In this document: positions 1 to 8,611 of the stretch, in pieces
Layout of the letters: every line of letters begins with the position of its first letter
Numbering within the stretch: position 1 is the first letter of the stretch
Source of the DNA: Bacteroidales bacterium
GTDB lineage: Bacteria > Bacteroidota > Bacteroidia > Bacteroidales > UBA932
Assembly: GCA_012522855.1 (NCBI GenBank)
Contig: JAAYJQ010000010.1
Span: forward strand, 62,001 to 126,000
Length of the DNA: 64,000 bases
Reading direction: 5' to 3'
Program-made: the position numbers and the translations under genes
Notes under the pieces: model-generated
The model's database searches: none
Told to the model about the DNA's origin: nothing
The model's input: only the letters and a program-made list of their open reading frames with translations

Positions 1-362
1 TCACCTGCGCCGCCTACCGGGATGAAGAAGGGGTCAAGACCCTTCCGGTGATCGAGATCGTGACCGAGAACGACTATTTCGACTACGATGCAAAGTACAA
101 CGGACGCAGCCAGGAGATCTGCCCGGCTCCGATCGATGACGCCCTGTCGTGTGAGATCCGGGAAACCACGACAAAAATTTATTCCCTGCTGGGATGCGCC
201 GGGGTGGTCCGGATGGATTACATACTCGGCAGCGACGGACTGTATTTTCTTGAAGTAAACACGATCCCCGGCATGACCAGCGTTTCGCTTGTCCCGAAGA
301 TGGTCCGTACGGCAGGGCTGGACATCACCGACTTCTTGACCGGTGTCATTGAAAATTCCTGA
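1..362 (+). CDS. ddl: D-alanine--D-alanine ligase, C-terminal part (truncated by window start)
   Basis: Only the last ~120 residues are present; the frame is open from base 3. They carry the ATP-grasp C-terminal signature of Ddl: GVVRMDYIL, then FLEVNTIPGMTSVSLVPK, where Glu and Asn of EVN coordinate Mg2+ and the following loop contacts the second D-Ala. Ddl joins two D-alanines with ATP in the cytoplasm to make the dipeptide used by MurF in peptidoglycan synthesis. The stop is at 360-362, and prmC begins 14 bp later on the same strand, so co-transcription is likely. The start lies outside the window. Confidence 0.93.
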   Translation, partial: TCAAYRDEEGVKTLPVIEIVTENDYFDYDAKYNGRSQEICPAPIDDALSCEIRETTTKIYSLLGCAGVVRMDYILGSDGLYFLEVNTIPGMTSVSLVPKMVRTAGLDITDFLTGVIENS

Positions 363-376
363 AATCCCCGCAACCC

Positions 377-1279
377 ATGTTGTTGAAAGATTTTTTGAGG
401 GAAGGTTCACAGTCCCTTGAATCCCTATATCCGGCTACAGAAGCGCAGAACATCATGCTGATGCTCTGCGAGTATCGGATCGGGACGAAGAACTACACGC
501 ACATCGTCGAACCGGAGTACAAAATCGAAGAGAAGTTCATAGATGCGCTCCGGCAAGATCTGGATCGTTTGCGCGCGGGCGAGCCTGTCCAGTATGTCAT
601 CGGATACGCCGAATTCTGCGGATTCATGTTCAAAGTGACCTCCGATGTGCTGATTCCGAGACCGGAAACCGAACTGATCTGCCGGCATGCCGTCAAGCTG
701 GGTTCCCGGATGCAGCGCATGCGTGGCGCGTACGGAAAGTCCGCCAAGCCGGTGAAGATTTTGGATCTCTGCTCGGGTTCCGGGTGCATCGCCTGGACGG
801 CTGCCCTCTCGATTCCCGGATCCGAAGTGATCGGAGTTGACGTCTCGGAGGAGGCGGTCAAAGTCGCCGCCGATCAGGACTTTGCCCGGCAGCTCAAGAA
901 AACCGAGGCCAAAGCGCCGCTGTTCCTGGTCGCCGACGTGCTGGATGCCGAACAGGATTTCCCGTACAGCGAATTTGATTTGATCCTGAGCAATCCCCCC
1001 TATATCATGAATTCCGAGAAAGCGAACATGCGTGCGAACGTGACCAATTTCGAGCCGTCAGCCGCGCTCTTCGTTCCGGACGACGATCCCCTCGTATTTT
1101 ATCGCGCGATCGCCCGCTGGTCCGAACGCTTTCTGGCTGCGGAAGGGAGCGGGATCACTGAGATCAACGAACTCTTCGGGCCGGAAGTAGAGCGGATTTT
1201 CCGAAATTCCGGCTTCGCCGAGACGGAGACGATGAAGGATTTTTATGAAAAAAATCGCTTCGTGTTCTATTCGAAGTAG
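377..1279 (+). CDS. prmC: Peptide chain release factor N5-glutamine methyltransferase
   Basis: This 300-residue protein methylates the glutamine of the GGQ motif in release factors RF1 and RF2 using S-adenosylmethionine. The SAM-binding motif I, LDLCSGSGC, is at residues 129-137, and the family-defining NPPY motif, which holds the target glutamine, is at 206-209. An N-terminal helical domain (about 1-90) with PVQYVIG precedes it, as in PrmC/HemK. The length is slightly above the usual 280. It starts 14 bp after ddl, and a stem-loop with a T-run follows the stop, so ddl-prmC probably ends here. Confidence 0.95.
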   Translation: MLLKDFLREGSQSLESLYPATEAQNIMLMLCEYRIGTKNYTHIVEPEYKIEEKFIDALRQDLDRLRAGEPVQYVIGYAEFCGFMFKVTSDVLIPRPETELICRHAVKLGSRMQRMRGAYGKSAKPVKILDLCSGSGCIAWTAALSIPGSEVIGVDVSEEAVKVAADQDFARQLKKTEAKAPLFLVADVLDAEQDFPYSEFDLILSNPPYIMNSEKANMRANVTNFEPSAALFVPDDDPLVFYRAIARWSERFLAAEGSGITEINELFGPEVERIFRNSGFAETETMKDFYEKNRFVFYSK

Positions 1280-1311
1280 GCGCCTGGCGCATTAGAAGCG
1301 AGAATATGCAG

Positions 1312-1346
1312 ATAGCCGTGGAATCTTTGGTTCTACGGCTATTTTT
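1312..1346 (+). terminator. Intrinsic terminator after prmC
   Basis: ATAGCCGT at 1312-1319 pairs perfectly with ACGGCTAT at 1335-1342 and is followed by a run of T to 1346. It lies 32 bp after the prmC stop and upstream of the ATG at 1384. That also argues against the longer reading of the next gene starting at 1306, because the hairpin would fall inside it. Confidence 0.75.
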
Positions 1347-1383
1347 ATGTCTCTTTGTACTGACAACTTTAAACGCTAGCAAC

Positions 1384-2625
1384 ATGAAAAATTTCAGTAC
1401 CAACAGGAAGATTGCCGCGCCGGTGACGTCGGTTCTCTTCGGGCTGGCCGTCCTCTCGGCCGTTTCCTGCAACAAAGATTTGATGACCCGGTCTCCTTCC
1501 GGCCTGTCGCCGCAGACGCCAGAAATCGCCCTTTCCCTGGGACAGACCGCCAGGATGCTGACGGAATTGCCGCTGGGGATTGAACAGGTCAGGGAGGTGC
1601 AGGAAGCCGTGGCCGCTTCCGTCGCCAATGGATACGACGAAGAATATCCGTTCAGGAATCTGCTTGAGGCTCCCGGTACGGGCGTCGGAGATGCCGAACT
1701 CCAGTCTCGGTTCCCGGAACTTCGTTCCCGCGCTTCCGGCCGTAGCGAAGAAGCCGGTCTGCTGCGAAACCTCCTTTCCTATGCTCTCTCCACGCGATCC
1801 GAGAATCCGGCCGCTTCCCGGAATGTTCACCAGGAGCTGGTCGAATCCGGGTTTCAGATCTACTGGCCATATTTCGAAGAATGGGACGGAAAGACCCTGC
1901 CCGTCATTACCTTCCATCCTGAGAACGGGTCTGAATCCAATGTGGGGTATCTCCGCGTGCCGCAGCCGGACGGGTCTTGGAAGATCGAAGAAATGACCGT
2001 CGACGAGGAATTGGCTATGCAGCGTCCGGTCTGGGTCGTGAATCGCAACGAAGATGCCGGCGGCATGACACCGCAGCTCTTTGCGAAACTAGCCGCTTCT
2101 CTGCCGCAGTCGGAGTTCGGTCCGGTTTCGAGGGCCGGATCCGGGGAATTGAGGACGTTGACTCTCAAGGAGTTCCGCGCCAGCCGGAATTACGATTCCT
2201 GGTTCGCGGGAGCCTCGGAATTCTACGTCAAATGCGGATCGGTGGAAAATTTCACCGCTTCGACGGAAGAGGATCTCCTTCGCTACCACCCTTCCATCAC
2301 CGACTTCATGATCGTGGTTCGGAGGAAACAGGTCAACCACACCATCCCTTTCAATGCGGTGCTTGTTTCCGAATGGACCTCGCAGTTGCAGGATTCCGCC
2401 TTCCTGATTCTCGAAGATGATGGAGGGACCCGTACGTCTTGGAAGTGCAGCGCCAATGTCAGGATCAAATCCAAGGTCTACGGCTTCGATGTAGAGCTGC
2501 CATTCCGATCCCATGACGACATTGTTTGGCGCGGCCGCCTCTCCAACCGGTATTTCGAAAAGTACAACAACCTTATGGGTCATTACGGTGACGTAAGCAT
2601 CACCTTCCGCATTGCCAGCATTTAA
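1384..2625 (+). CDS. Hypothetical lipoprotein
   Basis: A 413-residue protein I cannot assign to a family. From the ATG at 1384 it opens with a lipoprotein signal peptide (MKNFSTNRK, a hydrophobic stretch, then the lipobox LSAVSC followed by N), so it should be exported and acylated on Cys, probably ending at the outer membrane. The frame is open from 1306, but that start would put a terminator hairpin inside the gene and spoil the signal peptide. The body is soluble and hydrophilic, with no transmembrane segment or recognisable catalytic motif. Base composition matches the neighbouring core genes. It is convergent with the TPR gene, with a strong hairpin between the two. Confidence 0.75.
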   Translation: MKNFSTNRKIAAPVTSVLFGLAVLSAVSCNKDLMTRSPSGLSPQTPEIALSLGQTARMLTELPLGIEQVREVQEAVAASVANGYDEEYPFRNLLEAPGTGVGDAELQSRFPELRSRASGRSEEAGLLRNLLSYALSTRSENPAASRNVHQELVESGFQIYWPYFEEWDGKTLPVITFHPENGSESNVGYLRVPQPDGSWKIEEMTVDEELAMQRPVWVVNRNEDAGGMTPQLFAKLAASLPQSEFGPVSRAGSGELRTLTLKEFRASRNYDSWFAGASEFYVKCGSVENFTASTEEDLLRYHPSITDFMIVVRRKQVNHTIPFNAVLVSEWTSQLQDSAFLILEDDGGTRTSWKCSANVRIKSKVYGFDVELPFRSHDDIVWRGRLSNRYFEKYNNLMGHYGDVSITFRIASI

Positions 2626-2750
2626 TCCACGGTTCCTATCCGGATCCTTTTACGCCGCGCCTTCCGCTTGGTCGCAGCACTTGCTTGACCATCCGACCGG
2701 TCACGCCGGCACCATCTGTCGCGCTCCGAACGCATGCCCGGCAATATAAA

Positions 2751-2791
2751 CGGCATCGGCACCGCAGTCAATCGCTGCGATGCCGATGCCG
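2751..2791. terminator. Bidirectional hairpin between convergent genes
   Basis: CGGCATCGGCA at 2751-2761 is the exact inverse of TGCCGATGCCG at 2781-2791, and the interior CGCAG/CTGCG extends the stem. An A/T-rich tail lies on each side. The hairpin sits between the 3' ends of the lipoprotein gene (ends 2625) and the TPR gene (ends 2829), as expected for a shared terminator. Confidence 0.7.
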
Positions 2792-2828
2792 GCATTTCTT
2801 GTCGGAGCAAGAAGTTCAAGGTTTCTTA

Positions 2829-3764
2829 TTATTTGTTCAGCGCGTCGATCATCTGCTTGGCCTGGGCACCGAACTGAGCGTCGTCTTGGACTTTCTTGTA
2901 GAATTCAATCGCCTTCGCATTGTTCTTCGCTCCCTGGTAAAGGGCGGCTACAGTGAAGGTGATGGCAGGAGCGTTCTTCGCATTCGGGCTGATTTCAAGA
3001 TATTTCTCGAAGTTGCTGATGGCCGCTGGATTCCGGTTGAGCTTCTGAGATGCCTGGCCTGCGATGAGGTAGGCATTGGCGGATTCGGAGTAACTATTGG
3101 CTTTCTCGGCGAGATCCACCGCCTCAGCGAGTTTGTTGGCCCTCAACGCCTCATTCGCCTCCCGGACGTACAAATTGGAAACCTGTCCTTTGGCGTTGGC
3201 CTCTTCCCCGTTCCAAGCAGCATGCCTGAAAGCTTCGATCGCTTCGTCGGTCTTGCCGGTCTGGCTGAGAATCTGACCCAGGGTCAGAGCCGTCTTGCCG
3301 TCGGTGGTGTCTGCAGCGTAGGCTTTCGCGAACGCATCGGCCGCCGCGTTCAGATCCTTGGCTTTGACGTCGTTGGCCCCCTTCATCTTCCACATCTGCG
3401 GAACCAGATCCTTAGCCTCTTGTGCCACATCCTCGTTCCCGTATTCCTGCGCCACCTGGGCGGCCTCGTCTAGTTTTGCCGAAGCCTCTGAATACTTGCT
3501 CTCTTGGATCAGATCCTTTGCGATGGAAAGAACGACCCCCGGGATCGCGGACTTGCAATTCTCCACAAGTTGTTCCCCATCCACGCCCAGCGCCTCGCCC
3601 ATTTCGAGGGCCTTTTGGAAATACTCCAAGGCTCCGGTCTTGTCACCGGCCCCCAGGGCGGTAGCGCCGTTGTTGAAGGTTTCAGTCGCTTGCGCCATGT
3701 CTTGGGCTGAAATCATTCCGGCGGACAATATCAAAGCCGCCGCAGCAAGGATAATTTTTTTCAT
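2829..3764 (-). CDS. Secreted tetratricopeptide-repeat protein
   Basis: The 311-residue product starts at the ATG at 3764 (MKKIILAAAALILSAGMISAQ), a clear Sec signal peptide with cleavage expected after SAQ. An in-frame upstream start would add seven polar residues before the signal. The mature part is almost entirely helical TPR-like units, for example ATALGAGDKTGALEYFQKAL and AISNFEKYLEISPNAKNAP, so it probably acts as a periplasmic scaffold. TPR proteins of this type are common in Bacteroidetes, and the partner cannot be read from the sequence. A TAnnTTTG-like element on the minus strand at 3808-3815 may be its promoter. Confidence 0.85.
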   Translation of the reverse strand: MKKIILAAAALILSAGMISAQDMAQATETFNNGATALGAGDKTGALEYFQKALEMGEALGVDGEQLVENCKSAIPGVVLSIAKDLIQESKYSEASAKLDEAAQVAQEYGNEDVAQEAKDLVPQMWKMKGANDVKAKDLNAAADAFAKAYAADTTDGKTALTLGQILSQTGKTDEAIEAFRHAAWNGEEANAKGQVSNLYVREANEALRANKLAEAVDLAEKANSYSESANAYLIAGQASQKLNRNPAAISNFEKYLEISPNAKNAPAITFTVAALYQGAKNNAKAIEFYKKVQDDAQFGAQAKQMIDALNK

Positions 3765-3807
3765 CGTATATAAATTTATGTTCAACTTTTCAAAAACGAA
3801 ACATTTA

Positions 3808-3815
3808 CAAAAGTA
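3808..3815 (-). promoter_or_regulatory. Possible -7 element for the TPR gene
   Basis: The minus strand reads TACTTTTG here, matching the Bacteroidetes -7 consensus TAnnTTTG, 43 bp upstream of the ATG at 3764. I see no convincing -33 TTTG at the right distance. Confidence 0.35.
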
Positions 3816-3822
3816 ATAAAAT

Positions 3823-3855
3823 TTTGCATGAAATGTGCAGTATTTGTTATTTTTG
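3823..3855 (+). promoter_or_regulatory. Bacteroidetes-type promoter for the M16-like gene
   Basis: A -33 TTTG at 3823-3826 and a -7 TATTTTTG (TAnnTTTG) at 3848-3855 are separated by 21 bp. The ATG at 3875 lies 19 bp further on, preceded by AGGAGG at about 3862-3867, an unusually strong Shine-Dalgarno sequence for this phylum. Confidence 0.6.
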
Positions 3856-3874
3856 CCTATCAGGAGGTTTAGTG

Positions 3875-6400
3875 ATGCGTTACTTGTATAAATTGGTTCT
3901 CATTTCTGTGTTGTCATGTATTTCAATAATGATGCCATCACAGGAATTGACCCAGTTGAAGCAGGAAGGTTTCATTACCACCGGTGCCCTTCCGAACGGA
4001 GTCTCCTACTATCTCGTGACGAATTCCTCTATGAAAGGCATCGCGGATTTCGCCCTTGTGCGCAAAGGATTGTGCGATACGACCGCTGCCCGGATGGAAC
4101 TGGCTTCCCTGCCGCACTTCAACAAGACCGCGCCGATCGAGTTTCTGTCCCGGAAGGGGATCGGCTGCCGGAAGGAAGGATACATCTCCTACACAGGGGA
4201 ATCGACCCTGTTCCGGTTCGACAACGTGCCCGTCTTTGACCGGGCGGCATCCGACACGACTCTGTTGTTGCTTTTCGATCTGATTGTCGAGCAGTCCTAC
4301 CCGCACGCCATTGTCATTGCCGGCGACATCAATCCGGGAACGATTCAAGAACGGATGAAGGTGCTCTCGATGATGGTCCCCGCCCGGACCCCCGTGACCA
4401 TCCCCGACTCTTACACCTGGGTACCGTCCGAATCGGTGAAATACGCGTTCGACTCCTCCGCCACGCATTCCGTGACCCTGGATTTCCGCGCGCGCCGGAC
4501 GCCCCGGGAGCAGATGAGTACCATTCAGCCCTTCATCTCGGAAATGTTCTCCGATGAATTGAAGCGGATTGTGCGCGGCCGCCTGGAAGATTCCTTTCAG
4601 TCTCGGGACATCCCCGTTTCAGGGTTATCCATCGACTATACGGGAAGCGCGCGAACCCCCGGAGATGAGCATTTTCGCATCACCGCCCGGACTGTGCCGG
4701 GCGAACTGATCCCCGTCACGCTATCGATGGCCTCTACCCTCTCGGAGCTCGGCGCGAACGGGTTGGAACTTTCTGAATTCAGTACGGCCCGGGCGAGTTC
4801 GATCGCCGCTTTCCAGCAGCCCGAGGACAACGCCGCGCTTGTGGAGAAATGCATTGCCGCGTACCTGTACGATGCAGATTTGGCATCCAACCAATCCAAG
4901 ACGCAGTTCCTGTCTTCCCGGAACCTGTCGGCAGAAATCGAACTGCCGTTGTTCAACACCTATCTTGCGGCACTGCTGAACGGACCCCGTAATCTGGCCG
5001 TATCCTGGACGGGAAGTACGGATGAATATGACGACTGGACCTTTCCGCTAGCCTTCCGCTCAACCTGGAACGGAGTCTCGATGCTTCAGAAGTCCATGTC
5101 GCAATGGAAGGTGAGCGAGGGTGACACGCTGGGTCTCTGGAACAGCCGGAATAAGGCCAAACTCAAGAATGTTTCGCCGGAACCCGTCTCCGGCGGGCAG
5201 ATGTGGACCTTCGCCAACGGCATGAGGGTCATCTACAAGCAGCTTCCCTCCGCCGATCGCTTCAGCTATGGGCTGATGGTGAAGGGGGGCTATGCTTCCG
5301 TGAGTGATCTTTCGAACGGAGAAGGTGCCTTTTTCTCGGATATGTTGGGACTTTACGACGTGGCCGGCCTGTCCGGGAAGAATTTCCAGCGGATGCTGGA
5401 GGCCAACGGAATCGAACTTCGAGCCCAGGTGTCGGTTTCCGACATGCGCCTCCGCGGTTCCGCGCCGGTCTCCAAGTTCAGCCTGCTGCTGAAAGCTTTG
5501 CTCTCCCTGGCCAATGAACGGAGACTCAATACCGCTGCGTTCGACTCTTATTACAGGCGAGAGCTTTCGCGCTTGCAACCCGATTTCTTGGACCGTCTCG
5601 TCTATCCCGATTACGCCTATTCGGAGAAAAAGGATCCCTCCGGTCTGACCCCCGAAACCCAGCGCCGAGCGGATCGGTATTTTTCAAACCAGTTCATGCG
5701 GATGAACGACGGAGTATTCGTGCTGGTCGGGGAACTCCCGGTGGAGGCGGTGCAGAAAACGTTGAGCCGATACCTGGGCGGGTTTCGCGTAAGCAAGATG
5801 ACGGTACACCGTCCTTCCCTTTCCTATAAGTTGCACCAGGGCGCGACCACGTATTCTCTGGAGGGAAGTCCGGTCCGCATCGACATCGCCATGGCATCCC
5901 CCTTGCCGTTCACGACGGAAAATTATATGGCGTTCAAGATCGCCGGTCTGCAGATTCTGAGAACTCTATCCGGAACATTGGCCGAATCCGGATTCTCGGT
6001 CGCGCTTTCCGATCGGTTCAACATCTATCCGGAGGAATCCGTTGAAATGGTCTTCACTTGCACCCCTGTTCCTGAATACGGTCTCCCGGAGGGGATTTCC
6101 GGCGGTGACCGCAAGCCGATGCGAGGTGTGGCGGCAGCCCGAAAAGCCATTGAAACGGTCCTTTCCGGTCCGATCCCCTCAGCCGATCTGGATGCTTGCA
6201 AAGCCCTGCTCGTCAACGACTATTCCACCCATCTGTCGGCTCCGGATCCGTACGTCGACGCCGTTCTCCTCCGGTATTCCAACGGGAAGGATGTGATCTC
6301 CAACCACGCTGCCCGCATCCGCAGCGTCACTGCAGACCGGGTACTCGGCGTGTTCCGCGCCTTGTCGGAAGGATTGAGGATTGAATATGTGGTCAAATAA
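3875..6400 (+). CDS. M16-family peptidase homologue lacking the zinc site
   Basis: The 841-residue protein starts at the ATG at 3875, after an AGGAGG site, with an N-terminal hydrophobic signal segment. It keeps the layout of two-part M16 (PqqL/insulinase-like) proteases: GALPNGVSYYLV begins the first half and MWTFANGMRVIYKQL begins the second. In active members a HxxEH zinc motif follows about 50 residues later. Here the corresponding stretches (LASLPHFNKTAPIEFLSRKG and EGAFFSDMLGLYDVAG) have no such motif. It is therefore probably a non-catalytic subunit or peptide-binding protein in the periplasm, as in M16 pairs where one partner is inactive. No active M16 partner is in the window. It ends 8 bp from the convergent DUF2007 gene. 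Confidence 0.75.
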   Translation: MRYLYKLVLISVLSCISIMMPSQELTQLKQEGFITTGALPNGVSYYLVTNSSMKGIADFALVRKGLCDTTAARMELASLPHFNKTAPIEFLSRKGIGCRKEGYISYTGESTLFRFDNVPVFDRAASDTTLLLLFDLIVEQSYPHAIVIAGDINPGTIQERMKVLSMMVPARTPVTIPDSYTWVPSESVKYAFDSSATHSVTLDFRARRTPREQMSTIQPFISEMFSDELKRIVRGRLEDSFQSRDIPVSGLSIDYTGSARTPGDEHFRITARTVPGELIPVTLSMASTLSELGANGLELSEFSTARASSIAAFQQPEDNAALVEKCIAAYLYDADLASNQSKTQFLSSRNLSAEIELPLFNTYLAALLNGPRNLAVSWTGSTDEYDDWTFPLAFRSTWNGVSMLQKSMSQWKVSEGDTLGLWNSRNKAKLKNVSPEPVSGGQMWTFANGMRVIYKQLPSADRFSYGLMVKGGYASVSDLSNGEGAFFSDMLGLYDVAGLSGKNFQRMLEANGIELRAQVSVSDMRLRGSAPVSKFSLLLKALLSLANERRLNTAAFDSYYRRELSRLQPDFLDRLVYPDYAYSEKKDPSGLTPETQRRADRYFSNQFMRMNDGVFVLVGELPVEAVQKTLSRYLGGFRVSKMTVHRPSLSYKLHQGATTYSLEGSPVRIDIAMASPLPFTTENYMAFKIAGLQILRTLSGTLAESGFSVALSDRFNIYPEESVEMVFTCTPVPEYGLPEGISGGDRKPMRGVAAARKAIETVLSGPIPSADLDACKALLVNDYSTHLSAPDPYVDAVLLRYSNGKDVISNHAARIRSVTADRVLGVFRALSEGLRIEYVVK

Positions 6401-6408
6401 TTGAAGCC

Positions 6409-6633
6409 CTACTCAGACGGGCTGTCCTGGGCCCCCAGAATTTTCAACGCGATATCGTAATCAGCGGCGTTGACCTTGACTTCGATGGGAGAGTTGAAAT
6501 TGAGAAAAACATTGGCGGAGTCCTGACCGAACATCGCGGCAGGGATTCCGTTCTCGGCGAGCAGACCGATGGTGATCTGCGCGCTCATTTGGTCGAAATA
6601 CATGGCGACCGTTTTAAATTCTCCGTCTTTCAT
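6409..6633 (-). CDS. DUF2007-family small protein
   Basis: This 74-residue protein (start MKDGEFKTV at 6633; an upstream in-frame start adds four residues) resembles the DUF2007 'putative signal transducing protein' family: FDQMSAQITIGLLAENGIPAAMFGQD followed by VKVNAADYDIALKIL. That is a single alpha/beta domain rather like a PII/ACT fold. The biochemical role is unknown. It begins 12 bp after the stop of the membrane protein gene upstream, so the two probably share a transcript. Confidence 0.75.
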   Translation of the reverse strand: MKDGEFKTVAMYFDQMSAQITIGLLAENGIPAAMFGQDSANVFLNFNSPIEVKVNAADYDIALKILGAQDSPSE

Positions 6634-6645
6634 ATTTATACACAA

Positions 6646-7119
6646 TCAGGGTTCGGTTTCATCGTTACGGAAGGCATATTCGAGGCCGTGGATGAGTCGC
6701 ACCACGTCTTTCGTGATGCCCTCCACCTGAAAGCCTCCGAGCGCCCGCTTCAATGTGATGCGGTCTTCCAGCATCCTCGTGAGCGCGTTCAGCTTCGAGC
6801 GGAGCCGAAAGGACAGGTTCTCCCCTTCCTCGCTTTCCAGCCGGTATCCGCGTTTTTCCAGGTAGGAGACGATTTTCGGGCGGATTTCCGCATATTCCCC
6901 GGGGATCATCACGCTCCGGGCGACGAATCCGAACTTCGGGTACACCGCGGCGACGATCGCGAACAGGATGCCGATCTGCCAGAGCGACCTGGTCCCGTTC
7001 CGGAAGAGTTGGTTCGGATCCGGCTCCACGAAACCGATCAACACCAGTATTCCGAGGATGAGGGCCAGAATGATGGCGAAGTAGAAAAAATATTTGACGG
7101 CTCGAATAAGGTAACGCAT
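6646..7119 (-). CDS. Hypothetical two-helix inner-membrane protein
   Basis: A 157-residue protein with two predicted membrane segments (about residues 10-30 and 47-65), then a charged cytoplasmic or periplasmic domain (RPKIVSYLEKRGYRLESEEG...). I do not recognise the family. It is upstream of, and probably cotranscribed with, the DUF2007 gene. The base composition resembles the core genome. Confidence 0.7.
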   Translation of the reverse strand: MRYLIRAVKYFFYFAIILALILGILVLIGFVEPDPNQLFRNGTRSLWQIGILFAIVAAVYPKFGFVARSVMIPGEYAEIRPKIVSYLEKRGYRLESEEGENLSFRLRSKLNALTRMLEDRITLKRALGGFQVEGITKDVVRLIHGLEYAFRNDETEP

Positions 7120-7149
7120 GTAACAAAGATATGTATTTTTTCGCTTCGA

Positions 7150-7977
7150 TTATTCTCCAAAATCTTCACCGTCTCGTATTCGTTGGTTCTTGAATCTTTC
7201 CCGCGCGGCTTCTGTTTCCTCTTTTGAATACTGTACATGCAGATTTTCATCGATAATATAGCAGCCGCATGGTTCAAATTCTTCGGTCAGTTTACTTGGA
7301 TCATATCCCATATCCAATTCTTGAAGCCAGACAGTAGCCAAGCCCGGTTTCAGGGCGCGCCAACGGTGTGAGTAGTCATTCCTTCCACCGGTTTGCTTAT
7401 CCCGATCCGGATCAAGACGCTCAACAAATACTCCCAAATCCTCCACCAATTCGGCAGGTTCGGCATGCGTGTAAATTTCGGTGGGCGTAGCGATGCCTTT
7501 GCTGTAAGTAACGCGAATCTCGAATTGTTGCTTGTATCGATCAATCCATCGATACATCAAATCAATCGCTTGTCTTTGCAACTCCGCCGTTTTCTTGTTC
7601 ATGCGTTGATTGATGGAATAACTACGGGAAACCCGTCTGCCGGTTTTAATAAATTTCACGTCAAGAGACTGTGTTAAATCGCGGATATAGCCGCGACGTT
7701 CTCTGTGAGGTTTGCTCATCCCGAAAAGAATACGCGCCAACGCATCGAAGTCGCTTTGCGTAATCTCAAAGCTTGTACTACCGTTCTCTTTGTAATCCCC
7801 CTTTTCAAATTTTACAGTATAAGTTTCCGCTGTTTTTCTAACATAAATGCAAATACGGTCATCACTGCGCATACCGTAACGCTGGTAATCTACCGATACA
7901 AGTTGTTTTTCCTGCGCGTTTGTGCATCCGAAAAGGGAAAAGAACGCAAATGTCATCATGATCAATTTTATTTTCAT
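7150..7977 (-). CDS. Hypothetical lipoprotein, third gene of a three-gene operon
   Basis: A 275-residue protein starting at 7977 (MKIKLIMMTFAFFSLFGC), with lipobox LFGC so likely membrane-anchored. An in-frame start eight codons upstream would weaken the signal peptide. The family is not recognised. The mature part contains an RYGMRSDDRICIYVRKTAETYTVKFEKGDYK region and a long helix, MNKKTAELQRQAIDLMYRWIDRY in outline. Its start lies 11 bp after the stop of the next gene upstream. The block looks more AT-rich than flanking core genes, which suggests acquisition. Confidence 0.65.
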   Translation of the reverse strand: MKIKLIMMTFAFFSLFGCTNAQEKQLVSVDYQRYGMRSDDRICIYVRKTAETYTVKFEKGDYKENGSTSFEITQSDFDALARILFGMSKPHRERRGYIRDLTQSLDVKFIKTGRRVSRSYSINQRMNKKTAELQRQAIDLMYRWIDRYKQQFEIRVTYSKGIATPTEIYTHAEPAELVEDLGVFVERLDPDRDKQTGGRNDYSHRWRALKPGLATVWLQELDMGYDPSKLTEEFEPCGCYIIDENLHVQYSKEETEAARERFKNQRIRDGEDFGE

Positions 7978-7988
7978 CGGTGCTTTAA

Positions 7989-8609
7989 CTATTTTATCCA
8001 TTTTTCATTTACCCATCTGATTGTAAGTTCTTTACAGGCTTCATAGGGAATGGTTTCAAAATCTTCTATAAGAGACTCGCGGTCAATCAGTATTTTTAAA
8101 GATGTACCTTTTTGAGGCAATTGATAATAGAACATGTATTTAAGGCTCTCGACATTTTTTCTGAGTTCTTCTACAATATCAGGTTTCAATAGCGATAGGT
8201 CAATAAAATCTTCCAATTTTATGAATATATTTTCCCAGATATTATAATCCGCGTCTTCACGCAATTTTCCGTTTTCATAATAGAAGAATCGCAGCTCCGG
8301 ACCCGTTTCGTAGTTTCGGTTTACCGCTACCAGCTTCCGTCCGTCTTTCAGGTTCCAATAGCACATCTCCCAGATGAATTGCCCGCCGCCCAGCTCCAAG
8401 TAGCCGTTTCTATAATCGCATACGCTGATATGCGACTCTTTCCCCTCTTTGTCGTCTTGTGGGACATATTCGGGAAAAGCATCGGCAGGCAGCATCCAAA
8501 ACAGGGTTTTGATGTTTACCTGCTGTTGCGCCGCCGCATTGGAAGCCGGTCCGGACATTGCTGCAATGAGCAAGGCGAGTGTGATGATGGTATTAGTTGT
8601 TGTTCTCAT
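7989..8609 (-). CDS. Hypothetical secreted protein
   Basis: A 206-residue protein with a Sec signal peptide (MRTTTNTIITLALLIAAMSGPASNAAAQ in outline, cleavage near AAAQ). The mature part is soluble, with many aromatic residues (FIWEMCYWNL, ELRFFYYENG). No family or motif was recognised. It lies 2 bp downstream of the 8612-9499 lipoprotein and 11 bp upstream of the 7977 lipoprotein, forming one transcript. All three products are predicted to leave the cytoplasm, which suggests one envelope function. Confidence 0.65.
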   Translation of the reverse strand: MRTTTNTIITLALLIAAMSGPASNAAAQQQVNIKTLFWMLPADAFPEYVPQDDKEGKESHISVCDYRNGYLELGGGQFIWEMCYWNLKDGRKLVAVNRNYETGPELRFFYYENGKLREDADYNIWENIFIKLEDFIDLSLLKPDIVEELRKNVESLKYMFYYQLPQKGTSLKILIDRESLIEDFETIPYEACKELTIRWVNEKWIK

Positions 8610-8611
8610 GT

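Noticed and set aside
1306-1383. Longer N-terminus for the lipoprotein at 1384
   Set aside because: It would place an intrinsic terminator inside the gene and put residues before a good lipoprotein signal peptide.
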